Source of the DNA: Bradyrhizobium elkanii WSM2783
GTDB taxonomy: Bacteria; Pseudomonadota; Alphaproteobacteria; Rhizobiales; Xanthobacteraceae
Assembly: GCF_000472865.1 (NCBI RefSeq)
Contig: NZ_AXAP01000006.1
Location: 121,324-185,323 of the forward strand
DNA length: 64,000 nucleotides
Direction: 5' to 3'
The notes under the pieces were generated by a model. That model saw only the letters and a list, made by a program, of their open reading frames with translations. It did not search any database and was not told the origin of the DNA. Shown one piece after another: positions 53,130-63,351 of the stretch (its first letter is position 1; each line of letters starts with the position of its first letter). The translations under genes and the position numbers were made by a program.

Positions 53130-54107
53130 TCACCAGCGAACGAGCGCCGAGCCCCAGGTGAAGCCGCCGCCCATCGCTTCGAACAGCACGAGATCGCCCT
53201 TCTTCACGCGTCCATCCTGCACCGCAACTGATAGCGCCAGGGGAATCGATGCCGCCGAAGTGTTGCCGTGGCGATCGACCGTCAGCACCACCTTCTGCGG
53301 CGCAATATGGAGCTTGTGCGCCGAAGCATCGATGATCCGCTTGTTGGCCTGATGCGGGATGAACCAGTCGATGTCCTCCGCGCTGGTGCCGGTGGCGTTG
53401 AAGGCGTCGACGATCACGTCGGTGATCATGCCGACCGCGTGCTTGAACACTTCGCGGCCTTCCATTCGCAGGTGGCCGACCGTCCGGGTCGATCCCGGGC
53501 CGCCGTCGACGAACAGCTTCGCCTTGTGGCGGCCGTCGGAGCGCAGATGCGTGGTCAGTACGCCGCGGTCGGACGATGTGCCCGGCTGCTCCTGCGCTTC
53601 CAGCACCACCGCGCCGGCCCCGTCGCCGAACAGCACGCAAGTGCCGCGGTCGTTCCAGTCGAGGATGCGCGAAAAGGTCTCGGCGCCGATCACCAGCGCC
53701 CGCTTGTAGGCGCCGGTGCGCAGGAAATTGTCGGCGGTCGCCAGCGCGAAGACGAAGCCGGAGCAGACCGCCTGCAGATCGAAGGCCGCGCCATGGGTGA
53801 TGCCGAGCCCGTTCTGCACCGCGACTGCGGTCGCTGGAAACGTGTTGTCCGGCGTCGAGGTCGCGAGCACGATCAGGTCGATATCCTGCGCATCGAGGCC
53901 GGCGTTCGCCAACGCCGCGCGCGCGGCATTAATGCCGAGATGGGAGGTGAACTCCCCCTCGGCCGCGATGTGCCGCTCCCGAATGCCGGTGCGCTGCACG
54001 ATCCATTCGTCAGACGTATCGACGCGGGTCGCCAGTTCGGCATTGGTCAGGACCCGCTCCGGCAAATAAGAGCCGCAGCCGAGCACGACCGATCGTATCG
54101 CAGTCAC
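53130..54107 (-). CDS. fabH: Beta-ketoacyl-ACP synthase III
   Basis: The 325-residue enzyme condenses acetyl-CoA with malonyl-ACP to start fatty acid synthesis. The catalytic triad is Cys115 ('[10 protein letters not shown]'), His252 ('HQANKRI') and Asn282 ('GNTSAASIP'). The start is GTG 54107, whose TGA overlap with plsX (GTGA) indicates coupling. It is normal in length. Confidence 0.97.
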   Translation of the reverse strand: MTAIRSVVLGCGSYLPERVLTNAELATRVDTSDEWIVQRTGIRERHIAAEGEFTSHLGINAARAALANAGLDAQDIDLIVLATSTPDNTFPATAVAVQNGLGITHGAAFDLQAVCSGFVFALATADNFLRTGAYKRALVIGAETFSRILDWNDRGTCVLFGDGAGAVVLEAQEQPGTSSDRGVLTTHLRSDGRHKAKLFVDGGPGSTRTVGHLRMEGREVFKHAVGMITDVIVDAFNATGTSAEDIDWFIPHQANKRIIDASAHKLHIAPQKVVLTVDRHGNTSAASIPLALSVAVQDGRVKKGDLVLFEAMGGGFTWGSALVRW

Positions 54108-55165
54108 GAGACAGCCTCCTGCGCGGTCTGCGCTGAGGCCAGCGCGCTGCCGTCGCGGTTGAGCATCTGATTGATCTTGGTGAGGAGATCGTAGTGGGCC
54201 ATCTCATAGCCAACATCGACCGCATAGGCAAAGCCTTCGGAGTTGATCCCACCGTGACTTTTCACCACCAGGCCCTTCAGGCCGAGCAGCACCCCGCCAT
54301 TGGACTTGTTGGGGTCCATCTTGTCGCGGAGCGCCCGGAAGGCGCCGCGGGCCAGGAGATAGCCAATGCGCCTCGGCCAGGTCTGGGACAGGGCATTGCG
54401 CAGAAAGTCCACCATCTGCCGCGCAGTGCCCTCTGCCGCCTTTAGCGCGATGTTGCCGGCATATCCCTCCGTGACGACCACATCGGCGATGCCCTTGCCG
54501 ATGCCGTCGCTCTCGACGAAGCCGATATAATCCAGCTGCGGCAGGTTCATCGCCCGCAACAGCTCCGCCGCCTCGCGAATCTCCTCATGTCCCTTCATCT
54601 CTTCGCGGCCGATATTGAGCAGCCCTACGGTCGGCCGCTCCACGTTGAATCGGACGCTGGCCATCGCGCCGCCCATCAGTGCCAGCGCCACCAGGTGCTG
54701 TGCGTCGCCGCCGATGCTCGCGCCGAGGTCGAGCACGATGGTGTCGCCACGCACGGTCGGCCACAGCGCGGCGATCGCCGGGCGGTCGATTCCGGGCAAC
54801 GTGCGCAGGTTGAACCGCGCCATCGCCATCAGCGCGCCGGTGTTGCCGGCTGACACCGCGACATCGGCCTCACCGTGCTTCACCGCGTCGATCGCAAGCC
54901 ACATCGAGGAGGTCTTGCGGCCGCGCCTGAGCGCCTGACTCGGCTTCTCATCGTTGCTGATCGCAACATCGGTATGGATCACGCGCGAGGCCGCCTTCAG
55001 GGCGGGATGCGCTGCCAATTCCGGCTCGATCAGCTTGCTGTCGCCAAACAGCAAGAATTCGGTGTCGGGATGCCGGCTCAACGAGATGGCGGCGCCAGGG
55101 ACGACGACCGATGCGCCGTCATCGCCACCCATGGCGTCAAGCGCGATTCGAACCTTTTTAGGCAT
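54104..55165 (-). CDS. plsX: Phosphate acyltransferase
   Basis: The 353-residue enzyme transfers acyl groups from acyl-ACP to phosphate, yielding acyl-phosphate for phosphatidic acid synthesis. '[20 protein letters not shown]' at the start and '[20 protein letters not shown]' near the end are signatures. ATG 55165 is preferred over an in-frame codon 23 residues upstream. It overlaps fabH by 4 bp, the usual plsX-fabH operon, which ihfA may join. Confidence 0.97.
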   Translation of the reverse strand: MPKKVRIALDAMGGDDGASVVVPGAAISLSRHPDTEFLLFGDSKLIEPELAAHPALKAASRVIHTDVAISNDEKPSQALRRGRKTSSMWLAIDAVKHGEADVAVSAGNTGALMAMARFNLRTLPGIDRPAIAALWPTVRGDTIVLDLGASIGGDAQHLVALALMGGAMASVRFNVERPTVGLLNIGREEMKGHEEIREAAELLRAMNLPQLDYIGFVESDGIGKGIADVVVTEGYAGNIALKAAEGTARQMVDFLRNALSQTWPRRIGYLLARGAFRALRDKMDPNKSNGGVLLGLKGLVVKSHGGINSEGFAYAVDVGYEMAHYDLLTKINQMLNRDGSALASAQTAQEAVS

Positions 55166-55504
55166 GAACGTCCCGGAAACCTGCTCTCGGCGGCCTTGAA
55201 GCGGACCGGCCACCCGTTTGAAAGCCACCGCCATCAGCGATGTCTATCGCGGTCAGCGATGTCTGTCGCGCAAGCGATGTACGGCCGAAGGCAACGGCGC
55301 GCCCGGCCGGGCCGCGACAATAACCTGTCCCCATTCTGACACAACCTCTTCACCACGCTTTACCGGTTGGCTCAGGGTTGCGGGAACGCGGAGGCATCGA
55401 CGCAGGATATTTCAACTTATTCAATATCTTATCTCAGATTTATGAGAATGCAACGGATCGATTTCGCGCGATGGTTCGCCCTCATAATCCACTTTAACCG
55501 GAGC

Positions 55505-56113
55505 CTATTTCCCGTTGGATTTCCCTTTCGGCTTGTTTCCACCGGGCGTTTTCGGCGCGGCCTGCAGCGCTTTCAGGGCGGCAAACGGGTGGTCCTCGGG
55601 ATCGGCGGCCTCGACCACCGGCTCGAAAACGGCATCCGCCTTGCGCGGATAGGGGTCGATCGCGAGGAACAGCGCGTCGGTCGCGAGCCGGCCGAGATCG
55701 ATCATGCCGTTCTCGATCGGCTCCGGCGGATCGGGTATCTCAGCGTCGCTGCGCTCGGCCTCCTCGGCCAGCGCGGCCATCTGCGGGATCTGGTCCGGCG
55801 GGGCGAAGATCAGGTCGATCTCCTCGTCGATCTCGTTCTCGATCTCCTCGAGCGTCACCACGCAGGTCTGCCCGACCCGGCCGCGCACGGAGCCCACGAC
55901 GTGGAAGCGGCCGCCGCTCTTCGGCGTGACGTCGAATGACGCCTCAGCCGAAAGCACCTCGCGCAGCCCCGCGATATCGGCCAATGCCTGACGCTGGCGC
56001 GGATCGGCCTCGATGTCGCGATGCAGGCCGGTTTCCGGCACCTGCGCCACCGCGACCAGCACGCGCCAAGGGTCACGCGGAGGATGAGGCCTCTCTGTCT
56101 CGGTATCTTTCAT
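55505..56113 (-). CDS. DUF177 (YceD) protein
   Basis: The 202-residue protein has 'VVGSVRGRVGQTCVVTLEEI' and 'DLIFAPPDQIP' followed by 'IENGMIDLGRLATDALFLAI', the DUF177/YceD pattern. YceD proteins relate to 23S rRNA accumulation and ribosomal protein L32 in other bacteria. ATG 56113 overlaps the stop of the CBP3 gene (ATGA), showing coupling. Confidence 0.88.
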   Translation of the reverse strand: MKDTETERPHPPRDPWRVLVAVAQVPETGLHRDIEADPRQRQALADIAGLREVLSAEASFDVTPKSGGRFHVVGSVRGRVGQTCVVTLEEIENEIDEEIDLIFAPPDQIPQMAALAEEAERSDAEIPDPPEPIENGMIDLGRLATDALFLAIDPYPRKADAVFEPVVEAADPEDHPFAALKALQAAPKTPGGNKPKGKSNGK

Positions 56114-56661
56114 TGAGCCGTGCCCACCTGCTCCGGCACTGGAAACTTCCACGATCCGCCCGACAGCGCCGTTGCGTCGAGCCGGTCCAGCACGGACGCT
56201 ACCCGCTCGGCATAGGTCGCAAGCCGCCGCGCCTTCTTGATGTCCTTGCCATCAAAGATATTCTTGCAGAATGCGTTTGCCAGCGCCTCATGGCCATCAG
56301 TGAGCGCGAGGTCGTAGGCCACGGAACGGCCGTAGAAGGCTTCGCCGAAAGCCTTCATCCGCTTCGGTACCGTGAGGTCGCCGACCCCCATTTCGCGTAA
56401 GTTGTCGTCCATATCCTCGCAGAAGCGGTCGAACAGCGCCTGTGACAGACCCGATTCGCCCTCCACGGCCCGGAGGCGCCGCAGCACCAGCCACAAATGC
56501 AGCAAGAGCAGGTCGAATCGGCCGTTAACCGTGTCTGCGACGGCGAACTGTCGGTAAAACACCGGTTCTCGCGCCTGCGTCACGATCATGCCATAGATGG
56601 TCTCAATGGTGCCGCTCGGGAGTAGCCGGGGTTTCTTGAATTGATTGAACGGCCAAAGCAT
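56110..56661 (-). CDS. Ubiquinol-cytochrome c chaperone family protein
   Basis: The 183-residue protein 'MLWPFNQFKKPRLLPSGTIE' with 'YGMIVTQAREPVFYRQFAVA' and 'MDDNLREMGVGDLTVPKRMK' is the CBP3 family, which assists assembly of the bc1 complex in mitochondria. The long upstream in-frame extension is antisense to bamE and not family-like, so the ATG 56661 is used. It is coupled to DUF177 and divergent from bamE (107 bp apart). Confidence 0.9.
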   Translation of the reverse strand: MLWPFNQFKKPRLLPSGTIETIYGMIVTQAREPVFYRQFAVADTVNGRFDLLLLHLWLVLRRLRAVEGESGLSQALFDRFCEDMDDNLREMGVGDLTVPKRMKAFGEAFYGRSVAYDLALTDGHEALANAFCKNIFDGKDIKKARRLATYAERVASVLDRLDATALSGGSWKFPVPEQVGTAQ

Positions 56662-56768
56662 TGTGGGTTCCGCCCGCGGGCCCAAAGCGCCCGCTTCTGT
56701 TGCAATCCTCAGCCGTGCCCGGTACGTCAACGCCTCGCGCGACGCAAGGGGACGGATCAGTTCCGCCG

Positions 56769-57245
56769 ATGACCGAAGCCAACAAGACCAGCCCACGCGT
56801 GTCCTTCTCACGCGGCGTGCTAGCACGCTGCCGCGCCGCGGCGGCCATCGGCCTCGTCTGCGCACTGCTTGCCGCCTGCACCGGCGAACAATTCCAGAAG
56901 GGCTACATCCTGCCGCAGGGCGCGCTGGAGCAAATCCCGATCGGCGCCAGCCAGGACCAGGTTCTGATCGTGATGGGCACTCCGTCGACGGTGGCCACAC
57001 TGGACGGCGAGGTGTTCTACTACATCTCCCAGCGCACCGAGCGTCCGGTCGCCTTCATGAACCAGCGGGTGGTCGACCAGCGCGTGATCGCGGTTTATTT
57101 CGACAAGAACCGCACCGTCCGCCGCATCGCCAATTATGGCCTGCAGGACGGCAAGATCTTCGACTTCGTCAGCCGCACCACGCCGACTTCGGGCCAGGAG
57201 CTCAGCTACCTGACGCCGCTGTTCAAGCTGCTCAGCTTTAACTAA
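56769..57245 (+). CDS. bamE: Outer-membrane assembly lipoprotein BamE (SmpA/OmlA)
   Basis: The 158-residue protein has a lipoprotein signal ending 'LLAACTG' (lipid-modified Cys near residue 37). The SmpA/OmlA domain follows: 'IPIGASQDQVLIVMGTPSTV', 'GEVFYYISQRTERPVAFMNQ'. BamE is a periplasm-facing lipoprotein of the BAM complex. The divergent CBP3-DUF177 pair is the usual neighbour. Confidence 0.93.
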   Translation: MTEANKTSPRVSFSRGVLARCRAAAAIGLVCALLAACTGEQFQKGYILPQGALEQIPIGASQDQVLIVMGTPSTVATLDGEVFYYISQRTERPVAFMNQRVVDQRVIAVYFDKNRTVRRIANYGLQDGKIFDFVSRTTPTSGQELSYLTPLFKLLSFN

Positions 57246-57249
57246 CCAA

Positions 57250-57335
57250 AGCGTTTTCGAGCGAAGCATGCCCTCGGACTTGATCCGAGGGTGGATACCG
57301 GTTCGCGTGAAGAAAACGTGTCAAAACAAGAACCC
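57250..57335. repeat. CTAG-family dispersed repeat, copy 4
   Basis: GCGTTTTCGAGCGAAGCATG, the insert hairpin CCCTCGGACTTGATCCGAGGG, GGATACCGGTTCGCGTGAAG and AAAACGTGTCAAAACAAG correspond to the family, without a CTAG at either end. Confidence 0.75.
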
Positions 57336-57432
57336 GCGGCTGCGCCAAGTCGCCGCCTAACTCCTCGCTTGCCGGACCGCCTCGCGGTCCCCTACGCTCC
57401 CTGAAAACAAGATCAAATCAGGGAGTGAACAC

Positions 57433-58440
57433 GTGAGCCGAACCTTGCTTTCCCGCCGCCGCCTGCTGACGGGTACCGCCGCCGTCTCGGCCGCCGCCAT
57501 CCTGCCGCGCGCGAGCTTAGGCGCCGGCGACTGGCGGCCGACCGAGACCGTCCGCCTGATCGTGCCGGCCGCCGCCGGCGGCTCCACCGACGTGATGGGC
57601 CGCCTGCTCGCGGCGCATCTGCAGACCGCCTGGGGACAGTCGGCGATCGTGGAGAACCGCTCAGGCGCCGGCGGCACCATCGGCACCGCCGAAGTTGCCC
57701 GCAACAAGGGCGACGGCCACACCATCCTGATCGGCAATCCCGGGCCGAATGCGATCGCCTATTCGATCTTCAAGAACCTCACCTACCAGAAGGATCAGTT
57801 GCAGCCGGTCTCCAACATGATCCGGATCCCGAACATCGTCTCGGCCCATCCCTCGACCGGCATCAAGTCGATCCCCGAGCTGATCGCCTATCTGAAGGCC
57901 AATCCGGACAAGCTCACTTACGGCTCGTCGGGAACCGGCCAGAGCCCGCATCTGACCGGCGCCTGGTTCCTGCAGCTCACGGGGCTGAAGATGACGCATG
58001 TGCCGTTCCGCGGCGCCGGGCCTGCGCTGCAGGCGGGGCTCGCGGGCGACATCCAGATCCTGTTCGACAACCTCTATCCGTCGCTGCCGCAGGTGCTGGA
58101 CGGCAAGCTCAACGGGCTCTGCGTCACCACCGCCGAGCGCAGCGACGCCGCGCCGAAACTGCCGACCATGCGCGAGAGCGCGCCGGAGCTTGCGAAGTTC
58201 GAAGTCTCCTCCTGGTTCGGCGTCTTCCTGCCCAAGGCCACACCCGCGCCGATCGTGGACGAGCTCAACCGCCAGATAATGGCGATGCTGGAGCGCGACG
58301 ACGTCAGGAAGAACATCGCCGGCATGGGCGCCCGCCCCGACCACGGCACGCCGCAGCAGTTCACCGATTTCGTCGACGCCGAAACCAGGAAGTTCGCCGC
58401 CATCATCGAGAAGGAAGGCCTGCAGATGGAGGTGAAATAA
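57433..58440 (+). CDS. Bug-family (TTT) solute-binding protein
   Basis: The 335-residue protein starts at GTG 57433 with AGGGAG upstream. The N-terminus 'LLSRRRLLTGTAAVSAAAIL' is a Tat-type signal. 'VRLIVPAAAGGSTDVMGRLL', 'VENRSGAGGTIGTAEVARN' and 'MTHVPFRGAGPALQAGLAGD' mark a Bug receptor. A second such protein in the window; no permease is adjacent. Confidence 0.9.
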   Translation: MSRTLLSRRRLLTGTAAVSAAAILPRASLGAGDWRPTETVRLIVPAAAGGSTDVMGRLLAAHLQTAWGQSAIVENRSGAGGTIGTAEVARNKGDGHTILIGNPGPNAIAYSIFKNLTYQKDQLQPVSNMIRIPNIVSAHPSTGIKSIPELIAYLKANPDKLTYGSSGTGQSPHLTGAWFLQLTGLKMTHVPFRGAGPALQAGLAGDIQILFDNLYPSLPQVLDGKLNGLCVTTAERSDAAPKLPTMRESAPELAKFEVSSWFGVFLPKATPAPIVDELNRQIMAMLERDDVRKNIAGMGARPDHGTPQQFTDFVDAETRKFAAIIEKEGLQMEVK

Positions 58441-58450
58441 CTCCACCGCC

Positions 58451-58533
58451 GTCATTGCGAGGAGCGTCAGCGACGAAGCAATCCATCTCTCCACCCGTGG
58501 CGACATGGATTGCTTCGCTTCGCTCGCAATGAC
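58451..58533. repeat. Inverted repeat GTCATTGCGAG...GCTCGCAATGAC, copy 2
   Basis: Related to the 35073-35155 element; arms include AGCAATCCAT and ATGGATTGCT with CTTCGCTTCGCTCGCAATGA at the end. Confidence 0.8.
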
Positions 58534-58565
58534 GCGTTGAGAGAGATTCGCCCGGGTTGCAGAAC

Positions 58566-58598
58566 AAAACCCCGCGGGCTCGCTGCCCGCGGGGTTTT
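58566..58598. terminator. Bidirectional rho-independent terminator
   Basis: A perfect 13-bp stem AAAACCCCGCGGG / CCCGCGGGGTTTT with loop CTCGCTG ends in T-runs on both strands. It separates the convergent Bug and hppA genes. Confidence 0.9.
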
Positions 58599-58618
58599 GC
58601 ATTCGCGTCACGCGCCGC

Positions 58619-60739
58619 TCAATGCGCCAGGATTGCCAGCAGCAGCAGCGCCACGATGTTGGTGATCTTGATCATCGGGTTGACCGCCGGGCCCGCAGTA
58701 TCCTTGTAGGGATCGCCGACGGTGTCGCCGGTCACCGCGGACTTGTGCGCGTCGGAGCCCTTGCCGCCATAATGGCCGTCCTCGATGTATTTCTTGGCGT
58801 TGTCCCATGCGCCACCGCCCGAGGTCATGGAAATCGCGACGAACAGCCCTGTGACGATGACGCCGAGCAGCATCGCGCCGACGGCCGAGAACGCCGCCGA
58901 CTTGCCGGCCGCACCGCCGCCCGCGATCACGTAGATCAGGAAGTAGACCACGATCGGCGACAGCACCGGCAGCAGCGACGGGATGATCATCTCCTTGATC
59001 GCCGCCTTGGTCAGGAGGTCAACCGCCTTGCCGTAGTCCGGCTTGTCGGTGCCCTGCATGATGCCGGGCTTCTCGCGGAACTGGCGCCGCACTTCTTCGA
59101 CGATCGCGCCGGCCGCGCGGCCGACCGCGGTCATGCCCATCGCGCCGAACAGATACGGCAAGAGGCCGCCGAACAACAGGCCCACCACCACATAGGGGTT
59201 GTTGAGCGAGAAGTCGGGATTGACGCCCTTGAAATAGGCGTGGTTGGCGGAGTCGCTGATGAAGAATTTGAGGTCCTGGTTATAGGCCGCAAACAGCACC
59301 AGCGCGCCGAGACCGGCGGAGCCGATCGCATAGCCCTTGGTCACGGCCTTGGTGGTGTTGCCGACCGCGTCGAGCGCGTCGGTCGATTTGCGCACCTCCT
59401 TCGGCAGCCCCGCCATCTCGGCGATGCCGCCGGCGTTGTCGGTGACCGGACCGAAGGCGTCGAGCGCGACGATCATGCCGGCGAGCGCCAGCATGGTCGC
59501 AGTCGCGATCGCAATCCCGAACAGGCCGGCCAGGCTGTAGGTGACGAGGATGCCGGCGATGATGACCATCGCGGGCAGCGCGGTCGCCTCCATCGAGATC
59601 GCAAGGCCCTGGATCACGTTGGTGCCGTGGCCGGTCACCGAGGCCGAGGCGATGGACTTCACCGGGCGATAGTCGGTGCCGGTATAGTATTCGGTGATCC
59701 AGATGATCAGCGCGGTGACGATGAGGCCGACGACGCCGCATTGGAACAGCGCCATGCCGGAATAGTCCACGCCCGGCAGCTTGTCGAAGCCGATCAGGGC
59801 GTAGATCACGCCGGCGATGCCGATCAGCGACAGGATGCCGGTCGCGATCAGGCCCTTGTAGAGCGCGCCCATGATCGACTGGCTGGCACCCAGCTTGACG
59901 AAGAAAGTGCCGATGATCGAAGTGAGGATGCAGATGCCGCCAATCGCGAGCGGCAGCGTCATCATGCTCACCAGGATCGGCGACTTCGCGAAGAAGATCG
60001 CCGCCAGCACCATGGTGGCGACCGCCGTCACCGCATAGGTCTCGAACAGGTCGGCGGCCATGCCGGCGCAGTCGCCGACATTGTCGCCGACATTGTCCGC
60101 GATGGTCGCGGGGTTGCGCGGATCGTCCTCGGGGATGCCGGCCTCGACCTTGCCGACGAGGTCGCCGCCGACGTCGGCGCCCTTGGTGAAGATGCCGCCG
60201 CCGAGACGGGCGAAGATCGAGATCAGCGAGGCGCCGAAGCCGAGCGCCACCATGGCGTCGATCACGGTGCGGCTGTCCGCCGCGAACCCTGCGACCTTGG
60301 TCAGGTAGGCGAAATAGATGGTGACGCCGAGCAGCGCCAGGCCCGCGACCAGGAGCCCGGTGATCGCGCCCGCCTTGAAGGCCAGTTCCAGGCCGCCCGC
60401 CAGCGACTTGGTCGCCGCCTGCGCGGTGCGGACGTTGGCGCGGACCGAGACGTTCATGCCGATGAAGCCGGCCGCCCCCGACAGGATCGCGCCGATCGCA
60501 AAGCCGATCGCGACCAGGAGGCCAAGGAAGTAAGCCAGCAGAATGAAGATCAAGACGCCGACGATGCCGATCGTGGTGTATTGGCGCCGCAGATACGCCT
60601 GTGCGCCTTCGCGCACCGCCGCGGCAATCTCCTGCATGCGCGGGCTGCCCGCGTCAGCGTTCAGGACCGAATTGGTCGCCCAAATCGCGTAGACAATGGA
60701 AAGTACCCCGCAGAGCACGATCAACCATAATGCTGTCAT
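58619..60739 (-). CDS. hppA: Proton-pumping membrane pyrophosphatase
   Basis: The 706-residue enzyme has about 16 transmembrane helices and couples PPi hydrolysis to H+ transport. '[20 protein letters not shown]' is the PPi-binding segment and '[20 protein letters not shown]' the Mg-binding motif. '[19 protein letters not shown]' has Lys at the position distinguishing K+-independent enzymes from K+-dependent ones (which have Ala). Start ATG 60739. It is monocistronic. Confidence 0.95.
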   Translation of the reverse strand: MTALWLIVLCGVLSIVYAIWATNSVLNADAGSPRMQEIAAAVREGAQAYLRRQYTTIGIVGVLIFILLAYFLGLLVAIGFAIGAILSGAAGFIGMNVSVRANVRTAQAATKSLAGGLELAFKAGAITGLLVAGLALLGVTIYFAYLTKVAGFAADSRTVIDAMVALGFGASLISIFARLGGGIFTKGADVGGDLVGKVEAGIPEDDPRNPATIADNVGDNVGDCAGMAADLFETYAVTAVATMVLAAIFFAKSPILVSMMTLPLAIGGICILTSIIGTFFVKLGASQSIMGALYKGLIATGILSLIGIAGVIYALIGFDKLPGVDYSGMALFQCGVVGLIVTALIIWITEYYTGTDYRPVKSIASASVTGHGTNVIQGLAISMEATALPAMVIIAGILVTYSLAGLFGIAIATATMLALAGMIVALDAFGPVTDNAGGIAEMAGLPKEVRKSTDALDAVGNTTKAVTKGYAIGSAGLGALVLFAAYNQDLKFFISDSANHAYFKGVNPDFSLNNPYVVVGLLFGGLLPYLFGAMGMTAVGRAAGAIVEEVRRQFREKPGIMQGTDKPDYGKAVDLLTKAAIKEMIIPSLLPVLSPIVVYFLIYVIAGGGAAGKSAAFSAVGAMLLGVIVTGLFVAISMTSGGGAWDNAKKYIEDGHYGGKGSDAHKSAVTGDTVGDPYKDTAGPAVNPMIKITNIVALLLLAILAH

Positions 60740-60956
60740 TTGAATTCTGCCTCAGATCCTTGATGTATCCCCACGCCCTTGTTTTTTCCGCGGGATGCGG
60801 CGGGCGCTTATTGAGCGGTCCACCCCTGCCCTCAAGGATGGCCACAATCGGTCGCGAACCTTGCCAAAATCGCTTTCGCGGCGCAACGCCGCCGGCAATC
60901 AAAACGGGACGATTTGGGCAGCTAATTAGTCTGAGGGGCGGCTTTCTCGGCCTATT

Positions 60957-61061
60957 CCAAAGCGTTTTCAAGCGAGGCGGACCCCGGCTCGCGTGAAGAA
61001 AACGCGTCAATACGAGAATCTAGAGCTTCGGTTCTGATGCAATCAGAACCGAAGCTCTAGA
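60957..61061. repeat. CTAG-bounded dispersed repeat, copy 5
   Basis: AAAGCGTTTTCAAGCGAGGC, CCCGGCTCGCGTGAAGAAAA and the 19-bp perfect hairpin at 61019-61037/61043-61061 (TCTAGAGCTTCGGTTCTGA arms). The thiL stop TAG is 61059-61057, inside the right arm. The 317-bp gap between hppA and thiL holds this and an unassigned stretch. Confidence 0.85.
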
Positions 61062-62058
61062 AATGGCTGTAGGACAGCCGCTTCAAGGCCAGCTCCCGGC
61101 CCTGCGAATCTAGGAAGCTGGGGGGCGCGGAGCCTGCGATGATACCGCCGATCGCGGTTACGGCAACGCCTGTGCGCTTGGCCTCTTGCACGAAGGCCGC
61201 CATGCGATCCCCGGGGATCGCGCAGAGGATCTCGTAGTCATCGCCGCCCGAGATCAGCGCCTCGATACCGACGGCCTTGCGCGCAACCAGCGCTGCGGCC
61301 GGCGACGAGAGTGGGATGCTCTGGACGTCGATCACGGCCGAGACGGCGGAAGCCGCACAGAGCTTTGCGAGATCGCCGGCGAGGCCGTCGGACACATCCA
61401 TCGCGGCGCTGGCGTAATCGCGCACCGCCTTGGCGAGCGCATTGCGCGGCTGCGGCACGCGGTAGCGGCCGGTCAGCATCTCGCGGGAGGCTTCGTCGCT
61501 CGCAAGCAGCGAGGCAACAGACCCGGCCTTCAGCAGGTTGAGGCCAAGCGCGGCATCGCCGATTGTGCCGGTAACCACGACGCGGTCCCCTGCCCGCGCG
61601 CCTCTACGGTGGATCATCTTGCCCTGCGGCACGCGCCCGAACGCCGTGACCGAGATCATCACCGGCCCGGGCGTGGACACCGTGTCGCCGCCGAGCAGCG
61701 GACAGCCGAACTGCGCAGCATCCTCGCCGAGCGCCTGCGCGAACGGTTTCAGCCAGACATCGTCGGCGCTACGCAGCGCCAGCGTCAGCACGAAGCCGGC
61801 GGGTGCAGCCCCCTTGGCGGCGAGATCAGAGAGATTGACCCGCAGCGCCTTGCGCGCCAGCGTCGCCGGCGGATCGCCGGGGAGGAAATGTACGCCCTCA
61901 ACGATTGCATCGGTGGTGACGACGATATCGTCGCCCCCTGCCCGCAACGCCGCCGCATCGTCATCGAGATTGAAAGCGCCCGGGTCCTTCGCGAGCGGCT
62001 TGAAGTAGCGCGCGATAAGGGAGTCCTCGCCGGATGGATTGCTCGGTCCGCTTGCCAT
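61057..62058 (-). CDS. thiL: Thiamine-monophosphate kinase
   Basis: The 333-residue enzyme phosphorylates thiamine monophosphate to the diphosphate. 'LDDDAAALRAG' at about 37 and 'VVTTDAIVEGVHFLP' hold the metal-binding Asp cluster, 'LPLGGDTVS'-like 'LLGGDTVSTPG' and 'AMDVSDGLAGDLAKLC' the nucleotide site. ATG 62058 is chosen; an in-frame codon 24 residues upstream gives a non-family extension. It follows nusB 131 bp away in the ribE-ribH-nusB-thiL order. Confidence 0.95.
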   Translation of the reverse strand: MASGPSNPSGEDSLIARYFKPLAKDPGAFNLDDDAAALRAGGDDIVVTTDAIVEGVHFLPGDPPATLARKALRVNLSDLAAKGAAPAGFVLTLALRSADDVWLKPFAQALGEDAAQFGCPLLGGDTVSTPGPVMISVTAFGRVPQGKMIHRRGARAGDRVVVTGTIGDAALGLNLLKAGSVASLLASDEASREMLTGRYRVPQPRNALAKAVRDYASAAMDVSDGLAGDLAKLCAASAVSAVIDVQSIPLSSPAAALVARKAVGIEALISGGDDYEILCAIPGDRMAAFVQEAKRTGVAVTAIGGIIAGSAPPSFLDSQGRELALKRLSYSHF

Positions 62059-62189
62059 GCCGCCCGACGTCTCCTCAGCCCGGCTTGACCGGGCGATCCA
62101 GTATTCCGCGCCGTCCGTGATCCGGCACAACCGCCGCCGTTTACCGGATCATCCGCATTCGCGGATGATGACGGCAGAGTGTGTGTGGG

Positions 62190-62684
62190 CTACCCACGCA
62201 CGAACTCATCGGCCCGGAACTGCCGGGCAATCTGGTCGAGCACCGCGTTCACCATTCCGGTCTCGTCCTTCTCCACAAACGCGTGCGCGACGTCGACATA
62301 TTCGGAGACCACCACGCGGCCCGGCACGTCCTTGCGATGCTCCAGTTCATAGGAGCCTGCCCGCAGCACCGCACGCAGGATCGCATCGATCCGCTTCAGC
62401 GGCCATCCCTTCGACAGCGCCTCGTCGATCAGCGGATCGAGCCTGGCCTGGTCGCGTACCACACCCGATACCACGTCACGGAAAAACGCCGCTTCCGCCG
62501 GCAGATACGTCTCGCCTTCGACTTCGTTGCCGAGCCAGTGGCTCTCAAACTCCGCGAACACGTCGTCCAGCCCGGCGCCGGCGATATCCATCTGGTAGAG
62601 CGCCTGCACGGCGGCGAGCCGTGCGGCGCCGCGCCGATTGGCCTTTCTGTCCGCTGGTCTTACGGGCTTCCTGTCTTCCGCCAT
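62190..62684 (-). CDS. nusB: Transcription antitermination factor NusB
   Basis: The 164-residue protein has 'RRGAARLAAVQALYQMDIAG' and 'LKRIDAILRAVLRAGSYELE' with 'VVVSEYVDVAHAFVEKDETG', the NusB signatures. It binds boxA RNA with S10 in rRNA antitermination. ATG 62684 stands 2 bp after the ribH stop, so the genes are coupled; an upstream TTG is less likely. Confidence 0.96.
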   Translation of the reverse strand: MAEDRKPVRPADRKANRRGAARLAAVQALYQMDIAGAGLDDVFAEFESHWLGNEVEGETYLPAEAAFFRDVVSGVVRDQARLDPLIDEALSKGWPLKRIDAILRAVLRAGSYELEHRKDVPGRVVVSEYVDVAHAFVEKDETGMVNAVLDQIARQFRADEFVRG

Positions 62685-62686
62685 GG

Positions 62687-63178
62687 TCAACCCTTCGCCA
62701 GCCGGCGTTTGATGCGCAGCATCGCGAGCGCCGCGCGCGCGGCGTCGCCGCCTTTGTTCAAGTCATTGGCGCGCGCCCGTGCCCAGGCCTGTTCCTCGGT
62801 GTTGACGGTAATGATGCCGTTGCCGAGCGGAAACCTCCTGTTCACGGCGAGGTCCATCAGCCCGCGCGAAGATTCCATCGACACGATCTCGAAATGGATG
62901 GTTTCGCCGCGCACCACGCAGCCGAGCGCGACCGCCGCGTCATAGGGCTTGCCGTTCTTTTCGGCGGCATCGATCGCAATCGCGATCGCCGCGGGAATTT
63001 CCAGCGCGCCTGGAACCGTGATGACGTCGTAGCCGACGCCGGCGGCCTTCAATTCGGCGACCGCGCCCTCCAGAAGCGAGTCCTGAATATCGTCATAGAA
63101 CCGCGCCTCGACGATCAGCGCACGCGCGCCGGAAATGTCGGTCTGGTCCTTCAGCGGTGCACGCCGTGCGTCTGCCAT
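62687..63178 (-). CDS. ribH: 6,7-dimethyl-8-ribityllumazine synthase
   Basis: The 163-residue enzyme has '[20 protein letters not shown]', '[20 protein letters not shown]' with the catalytic His, and '[18 protein letters not shown]'. It makes lumazine from the aminopyrimidine and dihydroxybutanone phosphate. ATG 63178 is the family start. Adjacent nusB is 2 bp away. Confidence 0.97.
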   Translation of the reverse strand: MADARRAPLKDQTDISGARALIVEARFYDDIQDSLLEGAVAELKAAGVGYDVITVPGALEIPAAIAIAIDAAEKNGKPYDAAVALGCVVRGETIHFEIVSMESSRGLMDLAVNRRFPLGNGIITVNTEEQAWARARANDLNKGGDAARAALAMLRIKRRLAKG

Positions 63179-63202
63179 TACTGTTTCCGTTTCGATCGGT
63201 GC

Positions 63203-63302
63203 CCTCATCCTGAGGAGCGGCCACTTGGCCGCGTCTCGAAGGATGAGGATGTAGCCGGGCCTCGTGGTTCGAGACGGCGCTTCGCGCCTCCTCACCATGA
63301 GG
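63203..63302. repeat. Dispersed palindromic repeat (CCTCATCCTGAG type), copy 3
   Basis: It begins CCTCATCCTGAGGAGCGG and ends CTCCTCACCATGAGG, lying between ribE and ribH. Confidence 0.85.
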
Positions 63303-63351
63303 GATTGGCCGGGGTTTTAGGCGCAGGCGCCGCCTGTGCCAAGGGCCGCCG

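Noticed and set aside
58622..60730. 702-codon plus-strand frame
   Set aside because: Exact antisense of hppA; His/Asp/Arg-rich shadow.
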